A stretch of DNA of 12,064 nucleotides from Actinomycetes bacterium (GTDB taxonomy: Bacteria > Actinomycetota > Acidimicrobiia > Acidimicrobiales > Palsa-688). The translations under genes and the position numbers were made by a program. The stretch spans positions 1 to 12,064 of the forward strand of contig JAKAXN010000107.1 of the NCBI GenBank assembly GCA_021816565.1, read 5' to 3'. Positions 5,668 through 12,064 of this stretch are shown piece by piece. How positions within the stretch are numbered: the stretch's first letter is position 1; every line of letters starts with the position of its first letter. The notes beneath the pieces were generated by a model. That model saw nothing but the letters and a program-made list of their open reading frames with translations. It was not told the DNA's origin and made no database searches.

Positions 5668-7043
5668 CCACTTTCGACCGGCTGCGCCGCATCGATGACC
5701 CGGCGCGACTTCTCGGCGAGCTCATCGACCACCTTCCCGCCATGGTCGCCTACTGGGACAGCGGGCAGCGCAACGTGGTGGCCAACAAGGCCTATGTCGA
5801 ATGGTTCGGCTTCGAGCCCGACGACATGACCGGACGGCTCATCCGCGAGGTCCTCGGGGAGCGGGTGTACGCCCAGAACCTCCCCCACATCGAGGCCGTG
5901 CTCGCCGGTCGGCAGCAGTCGTTCGAGCGGACCCTGCTCGACGCTGCCGGTCACGTCCGCTACACCCAGGCGGTCTACGTCCCCGACACGGTCGGTGGCG
6001 AGGTCCGGGGGTTCTTCGTGCTGGTCACCGACATCACGCGCGTCCGGCGCCGGGAGATGCAGGACGCGGCCCTGCGGCGGATCGCCCTGGCTGCTGCGGC
6101 TGGGACGGGGGAGCGCGAGCTGCTGGAGCTGGTTGTCGACTCGATGATCGAGCTGTTCGACGGCCTGCACGCCAGCGTGGTCCGCTTCGGGGATGAAGGT
6201 ATGGAGGTCGTGACCCTCCGGCCGTCACTGGCGACCGTCGGGCCGGGCGACGACCCGGTCCACTACCTGGAGGGCACCGCCGCGATGAGGGTGGCCGACA
6301 CCGGCCATCCCCAGCTGGTCCACTTCGACGAAGCCTCCGCCGGTCTGGCTGCGGAGGTGTACCGGGCGGGGGTCAGGCTCGGGGCGTCCGCCCCCGTGAT
6401 GGTCAACGGCCGGCTCTGGGGCGCCATCGGGGTCGGTGTCAGGCACGACGACGGCGATGGGTCGGAGATCCTGGACCGGCTGGCCGAGTTCGCCGACGCC
6501 GCCGCAACCAGCATCTCCAGCGCCGCCGCGTGGCAGGCCCTGGCGGAGATGGCGTCCGAGGATGCCCTGACCGGTCTGGCCAACCGGCGCAGCTTCGAGC
6601 AGCGCCTGGCCGCCGCCGTCGAGGCTTCCGGCCGTCACCGGCACCCGGTCAGCCTCATCCTGGTGGACCTCGACCGCCTGAAGGAGGTCAACGACGCCCA
6701 CGGCCACGCTGCCGGTGACGCCGTCCTGGTGGAGGCGGCCCGGCGGATGCGCTCGGTCACCCGCTCGGGGGAAGTGGTGGCCCGCACCGGCGGCGACGAG
6801 TTCGCCGTCCTGCTGGTGGACGCCGACGCTGGTGCGTCGGCCGCCGCGGCCGAGAGGCTCCGCGACGTGCTCAGCCGACCCTGGCCCCACGGTTGGCCGG
6901 TAACCGCCTCGGTGGGGTTGGCGACCGGCACCGGTGGAAGGATCACGGCGTCCCGTCTGTCCAAGCTGGCCGACGAGGCCCTCTACGAATCGAAGCGGGC
7001 CGGCCGCAACACCGTCACCGTGGCCCCGCCGCCGGCCGGCTGA
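5664..7043 (+). CDS. PAS-GAF-GGDEF diguanylate cyclase
   Basis: The 459-residue protein probably makes cyclic di-GMP from two GTP. It has an N-terminal PAS domain (about 15-125, starting LPAMVAYWDS and ending FVLVTDITRVRR), a GAF domain (about 135-285) and a GGDEF domain (about 300-455). The cyclase domain opens with DALTGLANRR (300-309), has metal-binding Asp335 in LVDLDR, and an intact active-site GGDEF at 376-380. The inhibitory I-site, normally RxxD five residues before GGDEF, reads RSGE (367-370), so product inhibition may be altered. No membrane segment is visible, so it is likely a soluble sensor responding to a ligand in the PAS or GAF pocket. No EAL partner is present. The TTG at 5664 is the only plausible start: the next in-frame ATG lies inside the PAS domain. 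A GGGGG run 7 nt upstream and an overlapping small frame may aid initiation. It is convergent with padR, 9 nt away. Confidence 0.92.
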   Translation: MTTFDRLRRIDDPARLLGELIDHLPAMVAYWDSGQRNVVANKAYVEWFGFEPDDMTGRLIREVLGERVYAQNLPHIEAVLAGRQQSFERTLLDAAGHVRYTQAVYVPDTVGGEVRGFFVLVTDITRVRRREMQDAALRRIALAAAAGTGERELLELVVDSMIELFDGLHASVVRFGDEGMEVVTLRPSLATVGPGDDPVHYLEGTAAMRVADTGHPQLVHFDEASAGLAAEVYRAGVRLGASAPVMVNGRLWGAIGVGVRHDDGDGSEILDRLAEFADAAATSISSAAAWQALAEMASEDALTGLANRRSFEQRLAAAVEASGRHRHPVSLILVDLDRLKEVNDAHGHAAGDAVLVEAARRMRSVTRSGEVVARTGGDEFAVLLVDADAGASAAAAERLRDVLSRPWPHGWPVTASVGLATGTGGRITASRLSKLADEALYESKRAGRNTVTVAPPPAG

Positions 7044-7052
7044 CCGCCGTTG

Positions 7053-7676
7053 TCACTGAACGGGCTGACCCGCGACCTTTTGGAGCAGCTCCATCGTGGC
7101 GGCGGTGGAACCGAGGTCTCGGGTGGTTGGCCATGTGGATACCTGTCGGATCGACTCCTCAGCCCACTCCTCGAAGGCGGTGAAGATCCGGTTGTTGAGG
7201 TCGGCGAAGAGGGCGATTAGGTGGGCCCGAGCCGGAAAGGGCCCCCGGTCCTCCAGGTACTCGCGGGTCTGGGCCCGTCCGGCGATCAGCTGTTCGCTGA
7301 CGTGGGTCCGGAGGCTGTCGAGGCTGTCGAGAAGATCGGCCGTGTCGCCCTGGTCTGCGAAGAGGATGCGCAGAAGCGGCTCGTTGAAGATCTTGGGAGG
7401 GGCCGGGTCGGTGGCCAGCCACTCCTGGAGCGCCTGTCGCCCCGCTTCGGTGATGGAGTACTGGCGACGACTACGTGTGCCGTCGTCGTGCACCCGGATC
7501 TCGGCGAGCCCGCCGGCCACGAGTCGTTCGGGCTCGGTGTAGAGCAGACGCTCGGACACCGGCCAGCACCAGCTCAAGCTGCGTAGGAACTGCTGCGTCA
7601 ACTCGTACGGTGTCCACGGACGCAGGGCCAGCATCCCGAGCACGGCGTAGGAGTTGCTTGACATCTTGGTGGCCAC
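7053..7676 (-). CDS. PadR-family transcriptional regulator
   Basis: This is a 207-residue dimeric winged-helix repressor. The N-terminal PadR domain begins SSNSYAVLGMLALRPWTPYEL and includes the wing segment GTRSRRQYSITEAGRQALQEWL. A longer helical C-terminal dimerisation half follows, as in the Vir_act_alpha_C type. PadR proteins usually respond to small aromatic or drug-like ligands and repress an adjacent gene. The GTG at 7676 is preferred because a TACTAT box ends exactly 6 nt before it (leaderless start). The ATG at 7664 also fits the domain, and a TTG at 7694 extends the frame but lies in the operator. It is divergent from the maleylpyruvate isomerase-like gene across a repeat cluster that overlaps its own promoter, so autoregulation and control of that gene are likely. 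Its inducer is unknown. Confidence 0.9.
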   Translation of the reverse strand: MATKMSSNSYAVLGMLALRPWTPYELTQQFLRSLSWCWPVSERLLYTEPERLVAGGLAEIRVHDDGTRSRRQYSITEAGRQALQEWLATDPAPPKIFNEPLLRILFADQGDTADLLDSLDSLRTHVSEQLIAGRAQTREYLEDRGPFPARAHLIALFADLNNRIFTAFEEWAEESIRQVSTWPTTRDLGSTAATMELLQKVAGQPVQ

Positions 7677-7682
7677 GCGGCC

Positions 7683-7710
7683 ATAGTACTGCAATGTTTA
7701 GTACTGCAAT
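7683..7710 (-). promoter_or_regulatory. Promoter of padR (TTGCAG - 16 nt - TACTAT)
   Basis: On the minus strand, TTGCAG (7710-7705) and TACTAT (7688-7683) are separated by 16 nt, giving -35 and -10 boxes. Transcription would begin at or next to the GTG at 7676. Both boxes are built into the AGTACTGCA repeats, so a bound repressor would block them. Confidence 0.5.
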
Positions 7711-7720
7711 ATGCAGTACT
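7685..7720. promoter_or_regulatory. Probable PadR operator: repeated AGTACTGCA half-sites
   Basis: AGTACTGCAAT occurs at 7685-7695 and again at 7700-7710, 15 bp apart. The second copy forms a perfect inverted repeat with TGCAGTACT at 7712-7720 (9-bp arms, 3-nt centre). The cluster sits in the 61-nt gap between divergent padR and the isomerase-like gene, overlapping the padR promoter. Dyad operators in this position are typical of PadR regulators; binding itself is inferred. Confidence 0.65.
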
Positions 7721-7737
7721 CATGGGAAGGGGTTCCG

Positions 7738-8556
7738 ATGGGGCACAGCTACAGGCATTTCGTGGCTCTCGACGGAGATGAGTTGTGGGAGCGGATCGAC
7801 CAGGCCCAGGCCCGTTTCACCGCCCTGGTCAAATCGGTGGGTCCCCATCTGGTGGCGGAAGGGTCCACCTGGACGGCCCGAGATGTCGTTGGCCACGTTC
7901 TCACCGTTGCCCGGCGCTACACCGAACGAGACGTCATGAGTACTGAAGGGCTGGGTGACAGCCCCCGAGCCGTTGACGCCATCAATGATGCCGAGCTGCT
8001 GGAGCTTCAGGGACTCGAAATGGACGAGCTGCTTGCCCAGCTCGAGGTGCAGATGAAGACCGTCAGGGCCGTCCTCCCTCCGGAGAGCACGGACCTCCAC
8101 TTCCGCTTTCCCTTCCACGGGGGCGTTTCCATCGACGCCGCAGGTGGCTTGAGCAATCTGATCGGGGAGTTCCTCGTGCACGGTCGCGACCTGGCCCGGA
8201 GCGCCCGGCGATCGTGGAACATTGACGCCAGGGACGCTCTGCTGATCATCAACGGGGTACTCCAGATCCTTCCCGGCTACGCCGAGCCTGCCGCTACGGA
8301 CTCCCTCAAGGTCTGCCTACGCGTCAGCGGTGCATCGGACTGGGTGCTCGCCTTCGACCAGGGCAAGCTCGACAGCCGACCGGCCACGTCTCGGGAAATG
8401 GTCGACGTCGTCCTCAAAGCACCTGCCGAAACCCTCCTGCTGGTTCTCTACTCTCGCATCGGCACCGCCGCCAGCATCCGAAAAGGCGTGCTCCTGGCCG
8501 GCGGACGTCGACCATGGCGGATCGCCCACCTGCCGAAGCATCTCCAGCAACCCTGA
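7738..8556 (+). CDS. Mycothiol-dependent maleylpyruvate isomerase-like protein (DinB/MDMPI fold)
   Basis: The 272-residue protein has an N-terminal four-helix metal-binding domain (about 10-165) and a C-terminal SCP2-like part (about 185-265). The predicted metal triad is intact: His53 in ARDVVGHV and Glu144/His148 in GEFLVHGRDLA. These positions nearly coincide with the zinc ligands described for the Corynebacterium glutamicum enzyme. Family members use mycothiol, the actinobacterial thiol, for isomerisation or thiol-transfer reactions, including detoxification; the real substrate here is unknown. The ATG at 7738 has an AAGGGG site 5 nt upstream. An in-frame ATG at 7711 lies inside the operator and has no ribosome binding site. 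The divergent padR gene and shared operator suggest induction by a small molecule. No gentisate pathway genes are nearby, so a role in maleylpyruvate catabolism is not supported. Confidence 0.82.
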   Translation: MGHSYRHFVALDGDELWERIDQAQARFTALVKSVGPHLVAEGSTWTARDVVGHVLTVARRYTERDVMSTEGLGDSPRAVDAINDAELLELQGLEMDELLAQLEVQMKTVRAVLPPESTDLHFRFPFHGGVSIDAAGGLSNLIGEFLVHGRDLARSARRSWNIDARDALLIINGVLQILPGYAEPAATDSLKVCLRVSGASDWVLAFDQGKLDSRPATSREMVDVVLKAPAETLLLVLYSRIGTAASIRKGVLLAGGRRPWRIAHLPKHLQQP

Positions 8557-8670
8557 CACCACGACACCGGGCGATCACGTCCACGAGGCCCTCGCCGTCG
8601 GGCACGGGTTCCGGCGGGACCGTCAGAAGAACCATCCTGCGGCTTATGGCGTCGAAGCTCTGACCGATGC

Positions 8671-8695
8671 TCCCGGGCTGGTCAGGCGGGGTTTT
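8671..8695 (+). terminator. Candidate intrinsic terminator after the isomerase-like gene
   Basis: CCCG (8672-8675) and CGGG (8687-8690), plus a T-G pair, form a stem directly followed by TTTT at 8692-8695. An alternative 6-bp pair, CTGACC/GGTCAG (8660-8665, 8680-8685), overlaps it and could act for the tRNA on the other strand, 15 nt after its 3' end. It would stop transcripts running antisense into the tRNA. The stem is short. Confidence 0.35.
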
Positions 8696-8699
8696 CTGG

Positions 8700-8774
8700 T
8701 GGTGCCCTCGGCAGGATTCGAACCTGCGCACCCGGCTCCGGAGGCCGATGCTCTATCCCCTGAGCTACGAGGGC
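8700..8774 (-). tRNA. tRNA-Arg (anticodon CCG)
   Basis: Read on the minus strand, a full cloverleaf forms. It has acceptor GCCCTCG/CGAGGGC, D-arm GCTC/GAGC, anticodon stem TCGGC/GCCGG with loop CTCCGGA (anticodon CCG, bases 8741-8739), a 4-nt variable loop, and T-arm GCAGG-TTCGAAT-CCTGC. Discriminator A (8703) is followed by an encoded CCA (8702-8700). The CCG anticodon decodes the arginine codon CGG, which is abundant in this high-GC sequence. It is divergent from the response regulator-lysA unit. No integrase or duplicated 3' tRNA fragment is visible nearby, so there is no sign that it serves as an insertion site in this window. Confidence 0.95.
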
Positions 8775-8841
8775 AAAAATCCTGTCACCGGCCGTCGGCG
8801 CGGTACCAGGAGGATGGAGCATAGCGCCACCGCCGACCGCC

Positions 8842-8847
8842 TACCAT
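8842..8847 (+). promoter_or_regulatory. -10 box for a leaderless response regulator-lysA transcript
   Basis: TACCAT matches TAnnnT and ends exactly 6 nt before the ATG at 8854, so transcription should begin at or beside the start codon. No Shine-Dalgarno site lies at a useful distance. A -35 box is not evident. Confidence 0.5.
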
Positions 8848-8853
8848 TAGTGG

Positions 8854-9264
8854 ATGCCGAGTGGCACCGTGCTGGTCTGCGACGACGACCCGGTCATCGT
8901 CAATCTGCTCCAGGTCAACTTCGAGATCGAGGGCTACGACGTGATCGCCGCCACCGGCGGCGAGGCCGGTCTGGCGCAGGCCCGGCTCGGTCACCCTGAC
9001 GTGATCGTCCTGGACGTCATGATGCCCGGCATCGACGGATTGGAGGTGGCCCGCCGCCTCCGTGCCGACGAGGAGACCAGGTCCATCCCCATCATCCTCC
9101 TGTCGGCCAAGGCCCAGACCTCCGACATCCAGGCCGGCCTGGCCGTGGCCGACGAGTACGTGACCAAGCCGTTCGAGCCGCTGGAGCTGCTGGAGCGGGT
9201 GCAGGCCGTCCTGGACCGCTCCCGCTCGGCCGGGACCGAGCCGTTGCCGGGATCCAACGACTGA
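8854..9264 (+). CDS. Single-domain (REC-only) response regulator
   Basis: The 136-residue protein consists of one receiver domain and a short tail. Phosphorylation residues are complete: acidic cluster Asp10-Asp12, phospho-acceptor Asp54 in VLDVMMPG, Ser84 in LLSAKAQ and Lys105 in VTKPFEPLELL. No output domain follows; the last 20 or so residues (RSRSAGTEPLPGSND) look unstructured. REC-only proteins act by protein contact, as in CheY or phosphorelay carriers. No histidine kinase is encoded nearby, so the partner is unknown. The usual GADDYVTKPF before the Lys reads AVADEYVTKPF. The stop codon directly abuts the lysA ATG (TGAATG), making a single transcription unit very likely. The start is supported by a TACCAT box 6 nt upstream (leaderless). 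Confidence 0.9.
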   Translation: MPSGTVLVCDDDPVIVNLLQVNFEIEGYDVIAATGGEAGLAQARLGHPDVIVLDVMMPGIDGLEVARRLRADEETRSIPIILLSAKAQTSDIQAGLAVADEYVTKPFEPLELLERVQAVLDRSRSAGTEPLPGSND

Positions 9265-10584
9265 ATGCTTCCTGATCCCGATCCGGAACCGACCCACCCG
9301 GTCGGTCACGGTCCGCTGCCGCGACATCTCCTGCCCGAGCACCACGGCGTGGGCCCCCACGGCCGACTGACCATCGCCGGGGTGGACGTGCTCGACCTGG
9401 TCGCCGAGTTCGGTACCCCGGTGTTCGTCTACGACGAGGAGCACATCAGGCGCCGGTGCCGGGAGGCGGTGGACGCCTGGGGGGACGGCGTGGCCTACGC
9501 CTCGAAGGCGTTCCTGTGCCGGGCCATGGCCCGCCTGGCCGACGAGGAGTCGATGATGATCGACGTCTCCACGGCGGGCGAGATGCACGTGGCCCTGGCC
9601 GCCGGGGTGCCGGCCGGGCGGCTGGTCCTCCACGGCAACAACAAGTCCGACGCCGAGTTGTCCAGGGCCCTCGAAGCGGGAGTCGGGCGCATCATGGTGG
9701 ACTCCTTCGACGAGATCGACCGCCTGGAGCGGCTGGCCCCGGCCCTCGGCCGTCGGCCGGCGGTCATGGTCAGGGTCACGCCGGGGATCGAGGCCCACAC
9801 CCACGAGTACGTCATGACCGGCCAGGACGACTCCAAGTTCGGATTCGGGCTGGCTTCGGGAGCGGCGGCCGAGGCGGTGTCGCGTCTGAGCCGCCCCTCC
9901 TCGCCGGTGGTGCTGGCCGGTATCCACGCCCACATCGGCTCCCAGGTGTTCTCGCTGGATTCGTTCGAGAAGGCGGTGGCCGTGCTGGCCGACTTCTTCG
10001 TCCCCCTCGGACTGGCGGAGCTGTGCCTGGGCGGCGGGCTGGGCGTGGCCTACGTGGAGGGGGAGGAGACCCCCTCGATCACCTTCTGGGCGTCCCAGGT
10101 GCGAGACGCGGCCCGCGCCTGCGGCATCGGCGAGCAGGTGAGGATCACCGCCGAGCCGGGCCGGGCCATCGTGGCCGCCGCCGCCATCACCTGCTACACC
10201 GTCGGCACGGTCAAGCAGCTGCCCGGTATCCGCACCTACGTCAGCGTGGACGGCGGCATGAGCGACAACCCCCGTCCGGTCCTCTACGGATCGGGCTACG
10301 AGGCGTTCCTGGTGCGCGACGTCGCCGCCCCCCGGCCGCGGACCGTCACCGTGGTGGGCAAGCACTGCGAATCCGGCGACGTGATCGTGCGCGACGCCCA
10401 GGTGCCGGCGGACCTGACGGTGGGGGACGTGCTGGCCACCCCGGTCACCGGTGCCTACGGCCACTCCATGGCCTCCACCTACAACAAGGTGCCCCGCCCG
10501 CCCGTCGTCTTCGTCCGGGATGGGAAGGCCCGGCTGGTGGTGCGACGGGAGACGCTCGACGATCTGATGGCTCTCGACATCTGA
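9265..10584 (+). CDS. lysA: Diaminopimelate decarboxylase
   Basis: The 439-residue PLP enzyme decarboxylates meso-diaminopimelate to L-lysine, the last step of lysine synthesis. It has the fold type III alanine racemase-like barrel and C-terminal beta domain. Motifs are PLP-binding Lys81 in YASKAF, HIGSQ (223-227), the phosphate-binding GGGLG (256-260), EPGR (297-300), catalytic Cys368-Glu369 in CESGD and Tyr398 in GAYGHSMASTYN. The roughly 38 residues before LTIAGVDVLDL are normal for actinobacterial LysA. The ATG at 9265 follows the response regulator stop with no gap and only a weak GGGA upstream, so translation probably depends on coupling. The downstream hom gene starts 32 nt after the stop. 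In many actinobacteria lysA follows argS; here a response regulator holds that place. Confidence 0.96.
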   Translation: MLPDPDPEPTHPVGHGPLPRHLLPEHHGVGPHGRLTIAGVDVLDLVAEFGTPVFVYDEEHIRRRCREAVDAWGDGVAYASKAFLCRAMARLADEESMMIDVSTAGEMHVALAAGVPAGRLVLHGNNKSDAELSRALEAGVGRIMVDSFDEIDRLERLAPALGRRPAVMVRVTPGIEAHTHEYVMTGQDDSKFGFGLASGAAAEAVSRLSRPSSPVVLAGIHAHIGSQVFSLDSFEKAVAVLADFFVPLGLAELCLGGGLGVAYVEGEETPSITFWASQVRDAARACGIGEQVRITAEPGRAIVAAAAITCYTVGTVKQLPGIRTYVSVDGGMSDNPRPVLYGSGYEAFLVRDVAAPRPRTVTVVGKHCESGDVIVRDAQVPADLTVGDVLATPVTGAYGHSMASTYNKVPRPPVVFVRDGKARLVVRRETLDDLMALDI

Positions 10585-10603
10585 GGACCGGCCCGGCGCC
10601 CAC

Positions 10604-10609
10604 TACCCT
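10604..10609 (+). promoter_or_regulatory. Candidate -10 box for leaderless hom
   Basis: TACCCT fits TAnnnT and lies 7 nt before the ATG at 10617. It suggests that hom-thrC can be transcribed independently of lysA, with little or no leader. No regulatory leader peptide or attenuator is seen between lysA and hom. Confidence 0.4.
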
Positions 10610-10616
10610 TCGGGGC

Positions 10617-11933
10617 ATGTCAACGGCTCTTCGGGTAGGCCTCCTCGGCTGCGGCCACGTGGGTGGGGCTCTGGTCCGGCTCATGGTCGACGACGCCGAG
10701 CGCATAGCGGCCCGCACCGGACTGGACCTGGAGCTGGCGGCCGTCGCCGTGCGCAGCCAGTCGAGGGAGCGGGAGGTGCCGCTGCCGGCCGGGGTGCTCA
10801 CCACCGACGCCGCCGCGGTCGTCTCCGACCCGAAGGTGGACGTGGTCGTGGAGGTGATCGGAGGCATCGAGCCGGCCCGCACCCTGATCCTCACGGCCCT
10901 GAAGTCCGGCAAGCCGGTGATCACCGCCAACAAGGAGCTGCTGGCCAACTGCGGGGCCGAGCTGTTCGAGGCGGCCGCATCCTCGGGGGTCGACCTGCTG
11001 TTCGAGGCGGCGGTCGCCGGCGGCATACCCCTGATACGGCCGCTTCGCGAGTCGCTCGCCGGTGAGAGCATCAGCCGGGTGGTGGGCATCGTCAACGGCA
11101 CCACCAACTTCATCCTGACCCGCATGAGCGAGGGGGGCGCCAGCTACCACGACGCCCTGGCCGAGGCCCAGAGCCTCGGCTACGCCGAGCGGGACCCGAC
11201 CGCCGACGTGGAGGGCTACGACGCCGCCGCCAAGGCCGCCATCCTGGCCAACGTGGCCTTCGGCGCGCGTGTGGTCGCCGGCGACGTGTACCGGGAGGGC
11301 ATCTCGGGGATCACCGAGACCGATATCGCGGTGGCCCACAAGCTCGGCTACGTGGTGAAGCTGCTGGCCGTGGTGGAGCACCGCCGCCAGCGCGACGACA
11401 CCGGCGGCGTGGCGGAGGAGGTCGCGGTCAGGGTGCACCCGGCCATGGTCCCGGCCACCCACCCGCTGGCATCGGTGCGTGACAGCTTCAATGCCGTGTT
11501 CGTGGAAGGGGCGGCGGTGGGGGAGCTGATGTTCCTGGGCCGGGGCGCCGGCGGGATGCCGACGGCCAGCGCCGTGCTCGGTGACCTCCTCGACGCCGCC
11601 CACAACCTCACCACCGGCGGGGCCGGGCGGACCGTGGCCCTCCGGCGCACCGACATCCGCCCCATCGACGACCTGCGATCCGCCTACTACATAGCCCTGG
11701 AGGTGGCCGACCGGCCCGGGGTGCTCCACGCCGTCTCCGGTGTGCTCGGCCAGCACCAGGTGTCCATCAGGCTGATGGAGCAGGAGACCCTCGACACCGG
11801 CGACGGGCGGGCCCAACTGGTCTTCGTCACCCACCCGGCATTCGAGCGCGACGTGCAGTCCTGCCTGGGGGAGCTGCGCCACCTGGACGTGGTCCACCGG
11901 GTCGGGAGCCTCCTGCGGGTGCTCGGATCGTGA
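10617..11933 (+). CDS. hom: Homoserine dehydrogenase with C-terminal ACT domain
   Basis: The 438-residue enzyme reduces aspartate semialdehyde to homoserine with NAD(P)H, the branch point toward threonine and methionine. It has an N-terminal Rossmann domain (GLLGCGHVG, residues 8-16), the NKELL segment (105-109) and the substrate domain with VNGTTNFIL. The GYAERDPTADVEGYDAAAK stretch ends at probable catalytic Lys206. From about residue 355 an ACT domain follows (YYIALEVADRPGVLHAVSGVLG), the usual site of threonine feedback inhibition in the long form of the enzyme. Length is typical. The ATG at 10617 is favoured because the Rossmann strand begins a few residues later and a TACCCT box precedes it; the frame is open far upstream only as overlap with lysA. 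The stop overlaps the thrC GTG (GTGA). Confidence 0.96.
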   Translation: MSTALRVGLLGCGHVGGALVRLMVDDAERIAARTGLDLELAAVAVRSQSREREVPLPAGVLTTDAAAVVSDPKVDVVVEVIGGIEPARTLILTALKSGKPVITANKELLANCGAELFEAAASSGVDLLFEAAVAGGIPLIRPLRESLAGESISRVVGIVNGTTNFILTRMSEGGASYHDALAEAQSLGYAERDPTADVEGYDAAAKAAILANVAFGARVVAGDVYREGISGITETDIAVAHKLGYVVKLLAVVEHRRQRDDTGGVAEEVAVRVHPAMVPATHPLASVRDSFNAVFVEGAAVGELMFLGRGAGGMPTASAVLGDLLDAAHNLTTGGAGRTVALRRTDIRPIDDLRSAYYIALEVADRPGVLHAVSGVLGQHQVSIRLMEQETLDTGDGRAQLVFVTHPAFERDVQSCLGELRHLDVVHRVGSLLRVLGS

Positions 11934-12064
11934 CCGGCGTCGGGGATCGGCTGGTGGGCGGCCGGGGCTGGCGGGGCCTGATCGAGGAGTACCGCGACTA
12001 CCTGCCCGTGAGCGCCTCCACGCCGGTGGTCACGCTGCACGAGGGTGGCACGCCGCTGCTGCCG
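11930..12064 (+). CDS. thrC: Threonine synthase, N-terminal fragment (cut by window end)
   Basis: GTG at 11930 overlaps the hom stop (GTGA), showing translational coupling. The 45 visible codons read WRGLIEEYRDYLPV, then TPVVTLHEGGTPLLP. This is the characteristic N-terminus of PLP-dependent threonine synthases of the actinobacterial type, which convert O-phosphohomoserine to threonine. The PLP lysine and the rest of the enzyme lie beyond the window. Identity rests on this short segment together with its place after hom; thrB would be expected further downstream. Confidence 0.87.
   Translation, partial: MTGVGDRLVGGRGWRGLIEEYRDYLPVSASTPVVTLHEGGTPLLP

Noticed and set aside
7031..7040. GCCGGCCGGC palindrome at the end of the diguanylate cyclase gene as a terminator
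   Set aside because: It is inside the last codons, has almost no room for a loop and no T-tract; such strings are common at this GC content.
7711..7737. ATG at 7711 as the start of the isomerase-like gene
   Set aside because: It lies within the operator dyad and has no ribosome binding site, whereas the ATG at 7738 has AAGGGG at proper spacing.
8557..8702. tRNA-Arg 3' region as a possible attachment site for an integrated element
   Set aside because: No integrase gene or repeated tRNA 3' fragment is seen, and the adjoining genes do not form an island with different base composition.
8414..8731. Minus-strand frame beginning MRRFESCRGHHQKTP
   Set aside because: Its first codons are the T-arm and 3' end of tRNA-Arg, a common false protein start; the rest runs antisense to the isomerase-like gene.
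8808..8816. A perfect AGGAGG followed at once by ATG before the response regulator
   Set aside because: There is no spacing between the purine box and this ATG, and the frame it opens is a Arg-rich shadow. The box is 40 nt from the real start at 8854, too far to serve it.
8785..10464. A 559-codon open frame on the minus strand over the response regulator and lysA
   Set aside because: It lies opposite two well-supported genes and its composition (Gly, His, Asp, Arg) is that of a mirror frame, with no recognisable motif.

Overview
The window reads as chromosome from a high-GC actinobacterium (GC roughly 70% by eye). The evidence is heavy G/C third-position codon use, frequent GTG starts, a mycothiol-dependent maleylpyruvate isomerase-like protein, several start codons lying 6-7 nt behind a TAnnnT box (leaderless transcripts), and a lysA-hom-thrC cluster. 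A deep or little-studied class such as Acidimicrobiia would fit, but this is inference; there is no rRNA or other marker. No transposon, integrase, phage gene or CRISPR array is visible.

Layout. 1-2226 (+): the 3' part of a VOC/glyoxalase-fold protein, then an acyl-CoA synthetase behind a strong 5' hairpin and Shine-Dalgarno site. 2266-4586 (+): a CYTH-CHAD protein translationally coupled to an orphan ParA-type ATPase. 4618-5511 (-): a classical short-chain dehydrogenase, convergent with parA and divergent from the next gene. 5664-7043 (+): a PAS-GAF-GGDEF diguanylate cyclase. 7053-7676 (-) and 7738-8556 (+): a PadR repressor and a maleylpyruvate isomerase-like enzyme, divergent across a repeat-rich operator. 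8700-8774 (-): tRNA-Arg(CCG). 8854-12064 (+): a REC-only response regulator abutting lysA, then hom and the start of thrC.

Functionally, the right end is aspartate-family amino acid synthesis (lysine from diaminopimelate, homoserine, threonine). The left end is acyl-CoA or small-molecule metabolism. The middle holds regulators: a c-di-GMP synthase, PadR and a response regulator. The most promising lead for something undescribed is the CHAD-ParA pair. CHAD domains bind polyphosphate and ParA ATPases position cellular cargo, so the pair could place or segregate polyphosphate granules without a ParB. Other leads are a 29-nt perfect palindrome inside the dehydrogenase gene, clustered TTCCGTC repeats in a divergent promoter, a possible leader peptide coupled to the diguanylate cyclase start, and the PadR operator.

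No stretch over 300 bases lacks a gene. The longest gaps are 5512-5663 (divergent promoters) and 8557-8699 (a terminator candidate, otherwise nothing recognisable).
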